A stretch of 64,000 nucleotides of DNA from Sipunculus nudus (lineage: Eukaryota; Annelida; Sipuncula; Golfingiida; Sipunculidae): positions 11,373,964-11,437,963 of the forward strand of contig CM049320.1 in the NCBI GenBank assembly GCA_026874595.1, read 5' to 3'. The position numbers were made by a program, and so were the translations under genes. The notes beneath the pieces were generated by a model that searched no databases, had not been told where the DNA came from, and saw only the letters and a list, made by a program, of their open reading frames with translations. Positions 1 to 9,800 of this stretch are shown in pieces; position 1 is the stretch's first letter, and every line of letters begins with the position of its first letter.

Positions 1-1010
1 CAAATAAATAAACATGCATTTTTAATTGCAAGTAGGAAAACGCCATGGTGAATGCAATACGGTTTTAAGGACTTGCTACTTTTACGTTATAGATATTGAA
101 AAAGAAAATAATGATAAACTGAAGGAAAGAATAAATAAAATACTGTATCTAACTCCTTATGGAAGAATTAAGTTGTAATATACATATACCTTTACTCTGA
201 ACTTAAAACAGGTAACTAATAAAAGAGTGACCTATATGGCGTGGAGCTCTGCTGACTAGCATGACAATTTGGCAAACGTTCACAACTGGTAGTTGTGGTT
301 TTGTTCCAACGTTTGATGATGGTTCGGAAATAGGTTTGACACATCCTATAGTCTCTCACGCATAGTCAGATATATGAGTGTGGAGTCAAACATTCACACA
401 AATGGCATGCTTCTCAAGATCCATCTTGAACATCTGTATTAACTTTTTGGAAGATATCGATGACAGCACTAGTCAAAATCATAAATGGCAGAACATTATA
501 AGCCAAATATTACATGAATCATTGGAAACTGAAGCTTTGACATAGAATTTTTTGCCAAATACATAAAAGATTAAAGTGGCATTTCACATAAATTTTGTCA
601 GACACATTAATGCTTGGCCTAATTCTGTTCAAACATTACATATTGTGCATGACATAGATCTGACGGGTGTAATCTTTATAAGCTGTCGTCTGATTTCACA
701 TATCCGAGGTAAAATAGTTACATAAATATCAGTCTAAAATTTCTATAAACAACAAATTTAGTTCGCTTCGACTGTCTCCAAAAACAGACAGTGCTTTCAA
801 AGATAGATAATGAGATTAAATGTTAAGGGAATTGATGCACGTGGATAATTGAGAACGCGGAGCTTTGTGTGAAGGCCAAAGTTGATATGTTAACCTGGGA
901 TTGAGAGGTTCAAATGTGAGTCAAACATAAAGTAGGAGGACATAGAGCGATATGAATATTTAAGGTACAACTCTCTAACAATACTATAAAGCAGCATCTG
1001 ACTGAAGTAA
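1..1010. other. Left edge, no recognisable gene
   Basis: AT-rich sequence with only short open frames and no protein family I recognise. Neither strand gave a convincing exon with splice borders. A minus-strand open stretch around 240-370 rich in Thr and Cys was read and not accepted. The repeat field begins near 1011, where a tail-like motif with the small palindrome CGACCATAGGTCG appears. Confidence 0.5.
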
Positions 1011-1043
1011 AAACTAGACGACCATAGGTCGAACGCTTGCCGG
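1011..1043. repeat. Tail motif with small palindrome, copy 1
   Basis: Contains CGACCATAGGTCG (a 5-bp stem with loop ATA) followed by GCTTGCCGG and a GACAGACAGA tract. Nearly the same string recurs at 2942-2972. It looks like the end motif of a dispersed element; the GCTTGCCGG part recurs in the hairpins at the edges of the large array. Confidence 0.55.
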
Positions 1044-2289
1044 AAATCGGAAGTGAAACACAGACGGACAGACAGAACATATTGTCGGTTTTCTATTAAT
1101 GGAATAACTCTCAGGGACATTGCTGAGAATATGTGGCCCGTAGAATGACATATGAGACAAAAGAACAGGCAAGCAGACAAAGCTGACAACAAAAGACGAA
1201 CAGACAGATATAGTGACTTTGTGAGACAAGATTGACACCAGATGACATAACCTGGTGATTGAGAAGATTCAAAGGAAGAAAATGAGTAATTTACGTAATT
1301 TAGATTTATAGTTTTGGAGGTATGGCAAATTAATGATATACTTGGGAGGCTCGACTGTAGCGCCCTCTAGCAGACATATTCCGAAGACGACAAATGCGTT
1401 TCGTATTATAGTGTATGACATGAGATGTCCCAGTTTCAAAAGGATTCCGTCAAAGCTGTGGCCTGTAGAATGCTATATGTAAGGCGTAAGAACCAGCAAG
1501 CAGGCGACTTTGAGGAAAACGGACAAACAGATGGACACACTGACAAAGTGACAGAAGATTGAAACCAGATGCCTTAATCAGGTTATGGAGAAGACTCAAA
1601 GGAAGAAAATAAGCTATAGTTTATGTAACTGAGGCTTTGGGTGTAGAGATGTGGCCAATACAATGGTATGTGTGTGAGGGTCGTGTACAGCACCCACTAG
1701 TGGCCATATCCGGAAAATGAAAAAGTTGTTTCTAGAAATTAGTGTAAGACATAAGATGTAATAGTTTCAAAAAGATTCCGTCAAAACTGTGGCCTATAGA
1801 ATGCTATATATGAGACGCAAGAGCCAACAAGCAGACGAATTTGAGGACAACTGACAAACAGACGAAAACACTGACAAAGTGACTCAAGATTGAGTCCAGA
1901 TGACTACTCCAGGTTATGGAGAAGACCCAAAGGAAGAAAAAAGCTACAGTTTATGTTACTGAGGTTTATAGTTTTGGAGATATTGCCAAAGCATGATATG
2001 TTGGGAGAGGTTCGAGTTCAGCGCCCCCTAGCGGCAATATCCGGAAAATGAAAAATTGGTTTCGAGATATTAATGTAAGACTTAAGATGTTATAGTTTCA
2101 AAAGGATTCTTTCAAAACTGTGGCCCAGAGAATGCTATAGGTGAGACGCAAGAGCAAGCAGGTGAATTTGAGGACAACTGACAAACAGACAGACACACTT
2201 GACAAAGTGTCACAAAAGTGTGACCAGATGACTACACTAGGTTATGGAGAAGACCCAGAGGAAGAAAATAAGCTATAGTTTATGTAATT

Positions 2290-2995
2290 GAGGCTTATAA
2301 TTTTGGAGATATGGCCAAAATACGATATGTTCGGGAGGTTCGCATCCAGCGCCCCCTAGCGGCCCTATTCAAAAAATGAAAAAACAATTTCGAGATACTA
2401 GTGTAGGACCTATAATATGTCAGTTTCAAAAAGATTCCTGCAATAATGTGGCCTTTGGCGCAAGATGAATGAAATCTCGAATTATCTCTATTCACGAGAT
2501 ATTTTACGAGATACTGCAAGACTTGTAATAAAATCTTGTAGTACTAGTTGAATGCTACTTGATGCAAAAAACTAGATCACTCTAGCTTTAAAACTGACAA
2601 AGTTAGAAAAATAAGACCCCTTATTTTCGAATATCATGACTTTTCCCCAAAATTTTTAACCATGGTTACGGCAAATTTGAGTCAGCTACACCCCAGATGA
2701 CAGGCCTTGAAATGACGATTAAAATGAGCTATCGTTGAAGTAGATACGACTAATAGTCACAAAGATATGAAGTAAAAACCGTTTTGAGAAGTTTTGATGA
2801 CCTTGACCTTGACCTTTGTCCTATTTTGACCAAAAACAATAGGGCACCTAGAAATTTAATTCTCCATCATCTCTGAAAGTTTCAAGGTGATTGTGGCAAA
2901 ATTGTGGCCAGGAGAGTGCAGACAAACAAACAGACAAACAGACTAGACGACCATAGGTCGAGAGCTTGCCGGACTTAAATGACAGACAGATGGAC
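2290..2995. repeat. Diverged single copy of the 1274-bp unit core
   Basis: Follows the same order as the array unit: GGAGATATGGCC box, GCGCCCCCTAGCGG core, TTTCGAGATA box, a CACGAGATATTTTACGAGA stretch, ACTGACAAAGTTAGAA, an AACCATGGTTAC palindromic box, AAAAACCGTTTTGAG, a TGACCTTGACCTTGACC cluster, CCAAAAACAATAGG, and a GTGGCAAAATTGTGGCC box leading into a CAGACAAACAAACAGA tail. Divergence from the array unit is large, with many substitutions and missing segments. It is an old relative lying outside the homogenised array and shows what the family looked like before the array expanded. Confidence 0.8.
2942..2972. repeat. Tail motif with small palindrome, copy 2
   Basis: Repeats the 1011-1043 motif: CGACCATAGGTCG, then GCTTGCCGG after two variable bases. 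It lies at the end of the diverged core copy, after a CAGACAAACA tract, which supports its reading as an element terminus. Confidence 0.55.
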
Positions 2996-3341
2996 AAACA
3001 GGACAAACTGACGGTTTTCTATCAATTGAATGACTTTTAAAGCGATTGCTGGAACGTTTGGCCTGTTGAACGACATATATCACACAAAAAACATGAAATC
3101 AGACATAGCTCAAAACATACAAATATACTGACACACCTGAGATAACTGACTACAAGTGAAGGTAGAGTTTATAATGTCGGAGATATGGCCAAAAAATGAT
3201 ATGGTGTGGAGGCTCTACCGCAGCATCCCCTAGCGGCCATATCCCAAAAATTAAAAATTTCTTTTGAGATATTATTGTAAGAAATGTTCCAAGATGTATA
3301 TATTATTGTAAGAGATGTTCCAATTCCAAAAGGATTCCTTC

Positions 3342-3525
3342 AAAACTGTGGCCTGAAGATTGCTAACTGTAAGACGCAAGATCCAGCAATCAGGCGAAAA
3401 TGAGGATCACTGACAAACAGACAGACATACTGAAAAACTGTGGCCTGAAGATTGCTAACTGTAAGACGCAAGATCCAGCAAGCAGGTGAAATAGAGGATC
3501 ACTGACAAACAGACAGACATCCTGA
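3342..3525. repeat. 92-bp direct tandem duplication
   Basis: Two adjacent copies (3342-3433 and 3434-3525), both beginning AAAACTGTGGCCTGAAGATT. They differ at only a handful of positions, mainly around CAATCAGGCGAAAATGAGG versus CAAGCAGGTGAAATAGAGG. This is a local slippage or unequal-exchange event inside the older 330-bp field, much younger than the modules around it. Confidence 0.85.
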
Positions 3526-4149
3526 AAAAGTGACACAAGAATAAGACCAGATGACTAACTCAGATTATGGAGAAGATTCAAAGGAAGACAATAAGTCATA
3601 GTGTTTGTAATTGAAGTTTATAGTTTTGTAGATATGGCAAAGAAATATATATAGGGGAGAGGCGAGTGCAACGCCCCCTTTTGGCAATATCCAGAAAATG
3701 AATAATCTGTTACTGTAAGATGTAAGATGTAATAGTTTAACAAGTGACCCATGGGTCATGACGCTCAGCTGCCAAGCATGACCTGCCACATCATGGGCTG
3801 AGATTCACAACTTCCAGTCACATTTTGAAGAACCAATTTGCCAATATGTTGAAATTTTCTACGACAACAGAAATATACATCACCTATGTCTGGTTAAAAC
3901 ACAGTGACTTGATGGTCTAAGGAAAAATGAATGATTGTTAAGCTATCAGTAACTATTCCCATAGCTTGCTTGATACCTGTCAGTCTCAAAAGAAACACCA
4001 CAAAGGGCAAATATAAGATCAAAATATATAGCAAAAATCAAGGAAATCCATGCAAGAAATATTGAGAAACGGGTGCTTATAAATATGAAGTTTGAATCTA
4101 ATTGAGTGATGCATAGATGTGGCATATGTGAAAGACTGAAAGTTTGGGT

Positions 4150-4740
4150 TGAACACTTTCACTTGCAAAATGTTCACAACCATTTAGAATAATTAAGTAA
4201 TGTGTCCTTGACCTTTGACCTTTTGAACTCGACATCGATAGGCTTCTTCCCCTATTGGTAGGTAAGCCATATATGACAATTAGAAGGTATAGATTGAAAA
4301 GTTTCCTGAAAATGACTCCACACAAAAAGTGGGTGCAGTGAACTTGACCTTTGACCTCAAAATCAACAGGTATTTTCCCCTGTTGGCAGAGAAGCGTTAT
4401 CAGTGCTGGGAAGTTTGGAATGAAATGTCTAGCTTGAAATGTTTTCACGACCTTTTAAAAAAATTGGATCCTGTGACCCTGATCTTTGATCTTGTGACCT
4501 AAAAATCTATAGGATTCTTCTCCCTCTTAGTAGGTGAAATATATGTTAAAGTTCAAAGAATTGGGATGAAAGATTTGGCTTAAAATGCATCCACAGGCAT
4601 TAAATAAAGGGACTCCTGTGACCTTGACCTTTGACCTGTTGACTTCAAAATAATTATGGTTCTTCCCCTGTTGGTAGATGAGCTGTATGTGAAAGATGGA
4701 AGGTTTTGGATGAAAATTTTAGCTAAAAGAATTATTTATG
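4150..4740. repeat. ~140-bp tandem repeats inside the insertion
   Basis: At least four diverged units, each with a CCTTGACCTTTGACC-like box (4206, 4342, 4477, 4622; spacing 135-145), then an ATAGGCTTCTTCCCCT-like box, a TTGGTAGGTGA-like box, and a GGAATGAAA..TAGCTTGAAATG-like stretch. The box order is kept but the sequence is diverged. Earlier material from about 3930 may be further decayed units. Confidence 0.75.
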
Positions 4741-4950
4741 GGGGGTGCATACACACCCTGTAACTTCGAGAATATAGGTCAGTGACCTAATTTCAGGTTT
4801 GCAAGGAGATCATTTTAGAACCTCTAAGACTACATAGGGTTCATGACCCTAGCCCTTACAGTTACGATTTGTGCCCTGCTAACAGACGGACGGCCGGTCA
4901 GTAGGATGGACAGATGGAAGGACGACGGACAAAGACCCATCGCTATAGCC

Positions 4951-4978
4951 CAGCATGACTGAAAGTCAGCTGAGCTAA
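4951..4978 (+). other. 3' terminal hairpin and CTAA end of the insertion
   Basis: CAGC-A-TGACT, loop GAA, AGTCA-GCTG forms a 9-bp stem with one bulged A at 4951-4972. It is followed by AG and CTAA at 4975-4978, exactly where the host repeat resumes. Confidence 0.5.
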
Positions 4979-5631
4979 AAATGATCCTTTCAAAACGGTG
5001 GCCTGTAGAATGCTATCAGTGAGACTCAAGAACCAAAAAGCCGGCGAATTTGAGGACAACTGACAAACAAACAGACAAACTTACAAAGGGACACAAGATG
5101 GAGACAAGATGACTTAATCAGGTTATGGAGAAGACTTAGAGGAAGAAAATAAGCTATAGTTTATGTAATTGAGGCTTATAATTTTGGAGATATGGCCAAA
5201 TAATGATATACTTGGGTTGTTCGACTGCAGCGCCCTCTAGTGGACATATCCTGAAGACGACAAATGCGTTTCGTGATATTAGTGTATGACATAAGATGTA
5301 ATAGTTTCAAAAGGATTCGTCCACATATCTGACTTGTTGATTGCTATATCTAAAGTGCAAAAACCAGCAAGCAGGCGAATTTGACGATAAATGACAAACG
5401 GACAGACATACTGACAAAGTGACACAAGATGGAGACCAGATGACTTGACCATGTTTTGAAGAAGACCAAGAGAAAGAAAATAAGCTATAGTTTGTGTAAT
5501 ATAGGTTTACTCTTACGGAAATATGTTCAAAAACTGATTTTTTTGGAAGGGTCAAGTGCAGCGCCCCCTAGCAGCCATATCAGGAAAATGAAAATAATTT
5601 TTGAGATATTAGTATAATACATAAGATGAAG

Positions 5632-5826
5632 GAACAAACATACACGGGTGACCAACATGCTTTCGAAAATCGAAGATTTCCGGCAAGCAATAAAGTTGCG
5701 ACTGTGCCTCCAACATGTACGATAATAGACAGGGCCCGGAAAATCGGACACGCACCGCTGCACACGCCGGCTGCCCACCGTAAGGACCCTGTCGCCACTT
5801 GCAGCAATTGCACGTGTCTTCGTGGT
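5632..5826. repeat. ~195-bp spacer between old repeats and the array
   Basis: The last 330-bp module breaks off at ...ATAAGATG (5631), and module sequence resumes at 5827 with ATGTATCAG. The intervening ~195 bp is GC-richer. It starts with a tail-like motif (AACAAACATACACGGG, then TTTCCGGCAAGCAATAAA), related to the tail within the array unit, and then has sequence unlike the unit. ATG at both borders could be a 3-bp target duplication or chance. Confidence 0.5.
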
Positions 5827-6215
5827 ATGTATCAGTTTCAAAAGGATGCCTGCATATCTGTGGCCTATAGGGCATGTCACCGTGAAATCGCGAAATCTCA
5901 TTCGACGAGAAACGGTGCGAGATTTTGCAAGATTTTTGGTTGGATCACCGAGAACTCACCAAGGGCTACAAGATGCAAAAATTTTGACCTCTCTAGCATA
6001 AAAACTGACAGAGTTAGAAGCTGAAAACTGCATATTTTCAAAATTGAAAGGTTTTACCCCAAAAATAGAGAAATCTGGCAATAGCGCACTTTGGCACCTA
6101 TGCGCAAAAACAAGCCCATGGACCCTAGTTTAAGGTGCTGTGATGGAAATGGCCCAATGTTTAATAGTTCTGGAGGTATAGCACCAAAACAAATTTTCAT
6201 GTTTTTTCATCTGCA

Positions 6216-6233
6216 ACGCCCCCTGGCGGCCAT
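6216..6233 (-). promoter_or_regulatory. CTCF-like core A (one per satellite unit)
   Basis: The plus strand reads ACGCCCCCTGGCGGCCAT; the minus strand reads CCGCCAGGGGGCGT. This fits the bilaterian CTCF core consensus CCASYAGRKGGCRS closely (G for A at position 3). It recurs every 1274 bp. The motif match is seen; binding is not shown, and CTCF binding in this species is assumed only because CTCF is conserved in bilaterians. Confidence 0.4.
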
Positions 6234-6355
6234 TTCCAAAATCTGAAAAACCCGTTTCGAGATATTCTTATGTTACATAAAATATCACAGAATCAGTAAA
6301 ATTGCTGCAAATTTGAAAAATATCACGAAATTCCATGATTACTCCCCAAAATTGC

Positions 6356-6369
6356 GTAACCATGGTAAC
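6356..6369. promoter_or_regulatory. RFX X-box-like site (one per unit)
   Basis: GTAACCATGGTAAC matches the RFX/DAF-19 X-box consensus GTHNYYATRRNAAC at every position. The diverged copy at 2290-2995 keeps a related AACCATGGTTAC, so the box is old in this family. Binding is inferred only. Confidence 0.4.
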
Positions 6370-6495
6370 AGCGAAATGAGGCAATTTTGCAGTGTTGGAA
6401 GTGGCCATGCAGTGGCAAATAAAACGGGCAACAGATTAGGTGCCTACGGCTATTTTTGACGAAGGTATGAAGAAAAAACCGTTTTTGAGCTTTTT

Positions 6496-6531
6496 GGTGA
6501 CCCTGACCTTGACCCTTGACCGATCATGACC
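6496..6531 (-). promoter_or_regulatory. Nuclear-receptor half-site cluster (one per unit)
   Basis: The minus strand reads GGGTCAAGGTCAGGGTCA as three abutting half-sites, with further GGTCA copies on the 5' side. It includes TCAAGGTCA, the extended half-site used by monomeric receptors such as FTZ-F1/ERR. The cluster is also present in the old copy near 2805. Similar boxes are abundant in molluscan repeats and may simply be part of the element. Confidence 0.35.
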
Positions 6532-6812
6532 AAAAACAATAGGCTCCGAGAAGAACCGATTATACACTCTATCTATAAGTTTCAGGACGATTGGTGCAAA
6601 ATTGTGGCCTGTAGAGCGGGGACATACAGACAAACAAACAAACGGAACTGATCAACATACTTGTCGAAATCTCTGATTCCGGCAAGCAATAAACTATAAC
6701 GCGACAGAAATGGCAAACCGGCCGGCAAAGAGTGCCTGTGGTCACTTATTTTATACGGCGAACGCTATAATTTTTGCAGTCACGGGAAAGCGTGTCTGTC
6801 TTTCATACTAAA

Positions 6813-6831
6813 ACGCGTGCATGCATGCGTG
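6813..6831. other. Alternating purine-pyrimidine tract (Z-DNA-prone)
   Basis: ACGCGTGCATGCATGCGTG alternates strictly for 19 bp and contains the palindrome GCATGCATGC. A second short tract (GTGCATGCG) follows about 20 bp later. It recurs in each unit. Confidence 0.5.
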
Positions 6832-9800
6832 ATGGCATATGTATTTGTGCATGCGGGTTTTAATTTTTACAAAGTTGCTAAAATTTGTGGGGACCGTGTA
6901 TGATTAAACAAAAGAGGTCATGGGCAGAAAGGCCATGAAACGCCTATTCATATGGTGTACAGTTTATGTACCTAACATGTGTAGTTTTGGAGATATGGTT
7001 AAACAATGATAGTAGGTACGGGGTTGCAGTGCAGCGCCCCCTAGCGGAAATTTTCCAAAAACTGAACAATTGCTTTCGAGATATTAGTGTATGACGTAAC
7101 ATGTATCAGTTTCAAAAGGATGCCTGCATATCTGTGGCCTATAGGGCATGTCACCGTGAAATCGCGAAATCTCATTCGACGAGAAACGGTGCGAGATTTT
7201 GCAAGATTTTTGGTTGGATCACCGAGAACTCACCAAGGGCTACAAGATGCAAAAATTTTGACCTCTCTAGCATAAAAACTGACAGAGTTAGAAGCTGAAA
7301 ACTGCATATTTTCAAAATTGAAAGGTTTTACCCCAAAAATAGAGAAATCTGGCAATAGCGCACTTTGGCACCTATGCGCAAAAACAAGCCCATGGACCCT
7401 AGTTTAAGGTGCTGTGATGGAAATGGCCCAATGTTTAATAGTTCTGGAGGTATAGCACCAAAACAAATTTTCATGTTTTTTCATCTGCAACGCCCCCTGG
7501 CGGCCATTTCCAAAATCTGAAAAACCCGTTTCGAGATATTCTTATGTTACATAAAATATCACAGAATCAGTAAAATTGCTGCAAATTTGAAAAATATCAC
7601 GAAATTCCATGATTACTCCCCAAAATTGCGTAACCATGGTAACAGCGAAATGAGGCAATTTTGCAGTGTTGGAAGTGGCCATGCAGTGGCAAATAAAACG
7701 GGCAACAGATTAGGTGCCTACGGCTATTTTTGACGAAGGTATGAAGAAAAAACCGTTTTTGAGCTTTTTGGTGACCCTGACCTTGACCCTTGACCGATCA
7801 TGACCAAAAACAATAGGCTCCGAGAAGAACCGATTATACACTCTATCTATAAGTTTCAGGACGATTGGTGCAAAATTGTGGCCTGTAGAGCGGGGACATA
7901 CAGACAAACAAACAAACGGAACTGATCAACATACTTGTCGAAATCTCTGATTCCGGCAAGCAATAAACTATAACGCGACAGAAATGGCAAACCGGCCGGC
8001 AAAGAGTGCCTGTGGTCACTTATTTTATACGGCGAACGCTATAATTTTTGCAGTCACGGGAAAGCGTGTCTGTCTTTCATACTAAAACGCGTGCATGCAT
8101 GCGTGATGGCATATGTATTTGTGCATGCGGGTTTTAATTTTTACAAAGTTGCTAAAATTTGTGGGGACCGTGTATGATTAAACAAAAGAGGTCATGGGCA
8201 GAAAGGCCATGAAACGCCTATTCATATGGTGTACAGTTTATGTACCTAACATGTGTAGTTTTGGAGATATGGTTAAACAATGATAGTAGGTACGGGGTTG
8301 CAGTGCAGCGCCCCCTAGCGGAAATTTTCCAAAAACTGAACAATTGCTTTCGAGATATTAGTGTATGACGTAACATGTATCAGTTTCAAAAGGATGCCTG
8401 CATATCTGTGGCCTATAGGGCATGTCACCGTGAAATCGCGAAATCTCATTCGACGAGAAACGGTGCGAGATTTTGCAAGATTTTTGGTTGGATCACCGAG
8501 AACTCACCAAGGGCTACAAGATGCAAAAATTTTGACCTCTCTAGCATAAAAACTGACAGAGTTAGAAGCTGAAAACTGCATATTTTCAAAATTGAAAGGT
8601 TTTACCCCAAAAATAGAGAAATCTGGCAATAGCGCACTTTGGCACCTATGCGCAAAAACAAGCCCATGGACCCTAGTTTAAGGTGCTGTGATGGAAATGG
8701 CCCAATGTTTAATAGTTCTGGAGGTATAGCACCAAAACAAATTTTCATGTTTTTTCATCTGCAACGCCCCCTGGCGGCCATTTCCAAAATCTGAAAAACC
8801 CGTTTCGAGATATTCTTATGTTACATAAAATATCACAGAATCAGTAAAATTGCTGCAAATTTGAAAAATATCACGAAATTCCATGATTACTCCCCAAAAT
8901 TGCGTAACCATGGTAACAGCGAAATGAGGCAATTTTGCAGTGTTGGAAGTGGCCATGCAGTGGCAAATAAAACGGGCAACAGATTAGGTGCCTACGGCTA
9001 TTTTTGACGAAGGTATGAAGAAAAAACCGTTTTTGAGCTTTTTGGTGACCCTGACCTTGACCCTTGACCGATCATGACCAAAAACAATAGGCTCCGAGAA
9101 GAACCGATTATACACTCTATCTATAAGTTTCAGGACGATTGGTGCAAAATTGTGGCCTGTAGAGCGGGGACATACAGACAAACAAACAAACGGAACTGAT
9201 CAACATACTTGTCGAAATCTCTGATTCCGGCAAGCAATAAACTATAACGCGACAGAAATGGCAAACCGGCCGGCAAAGAGTGCCTGTGGTCACTTATTTT
9301 ATACGGCGAACGCTATAATTTTTGCAGTCACGGGAAAGCGTGTCTGTCTTTCATACTAAAACGCGTGCATGCATGCGTGATGGCATATGTATTTGTGCAT
9401 GCGGGTTTTAATTTTTACAAAGTTGCTAAAATTTGTGGGGACCGTGTATGATTAAACAAAAGAGGTCATGGGCAGAAAGGCCATGAAACGCCTATTCATA
9501 TGGTGTACAGTTTATGTACCTAACATGTGTAGTTTTGGAGATATGGTTAAACAATGATAGTAGGTACGGGGTTGCAGTGCAGCGCCCCCTAGCGGAAATT
9601 TTCCAAAAACTGAACAATTGCTTTCGAGATATTAGTGTATGACGTAACATGTATCAGTTTCAAAAGGATGCCTGCATATCTGTGGCCTATAGGGCATGTC
9701 ACCGTGAAATCGCGAAATCTCATTCGACGAGAAACGGTGCGAGATTTTGCAAGATTTTTGGTTGGATCACCGAGAACTCACCAAGGGCTACAAGATGCAA

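Larger units (their letters stand above)
3739..4978 (+). mobile_element. Helitron-like (HINE/pearl-type) nested insertion
   Basis: The 330-bp module is interrupted here. Host sequence stops after AAGATGTAATAGTTT and resumes at about 4979 with the next part of the module (TGATCCTTTCAAAACGG). The inserted ~1.24 kb shares nothing with the modules. Near its left end is a perfect 14-bp palindrome, TGACCCATGGGTCA (3745-3758). The middle holds ~140-bp tandem repeats. The right end has a hairpin (4951-4972) and terminates CTAA. Known non-autonomous Helitron relatives (pearl elements of oysters, DINE-1/HINE types) have central tandem repeats and a 3' hairpin, and Helitrons often end CTRR. The class assignment is inference. 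No transposase or helicase is encoded. No target duplication is evident, which fits a Helitron. Confidence 0.5.
1011..5631. repeat. Degenerate ~330-bp tandem repeat field
   Basis: Diverged modules follow one another with the same internal order: a TTTTGGAGATATGGCC-like box, then a CGCCCCCTAG-like core, a TTTCGAGATATTAGTG-like box, a TTTCAAAAGGATTCC-like box, a GTGGCCTGTAGAATGCTAT-like box, a CAGACAGACA-rich tract, and a GAAGAAAATAAGCTATAG-like box. The CGCCCCCT core recurs near 1361, 1691, 2022 and 2350, then near 3223, 3672, 5231 and 5562, giving a period of about 330. The modules differ by many substitutions and indels, so this field is old compared with the adjacent array. Two of the same boxes recur inside each 1274-bp unit, so the two repeat types are related. 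No module has a coding frame that survives from copy to copy. Confidence 0.85.
5827..7100. repeat. First satellite unit: internal anatomy
   Basis: The unit contains two diverged relatives of the 330-bp module. One runs from about 6168 (GGAGGTATAGCACC, then the core at 6216-6233, then TTTCGAGATATTC). The other runs from about 6982 (TTTTGGAGATATGG, then the core at 7034-7047, then TTTCGAGATATTAGTG) into the next unit. Between them are an X-box-like palindrome (6356-6369), a nuclear-receptor half-site cluster (6496-6531), a CAGACAAACAAACAAACGG tract (about 6626-6644), an imperfect hairpin ending CCGGCAAG (about 6661-6687), and an alternating purine-pyrimidine tract (6813-6831). The unit is therefore a composite of older modules. 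Later units repeat this at +1274. Confidence 0.9.
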
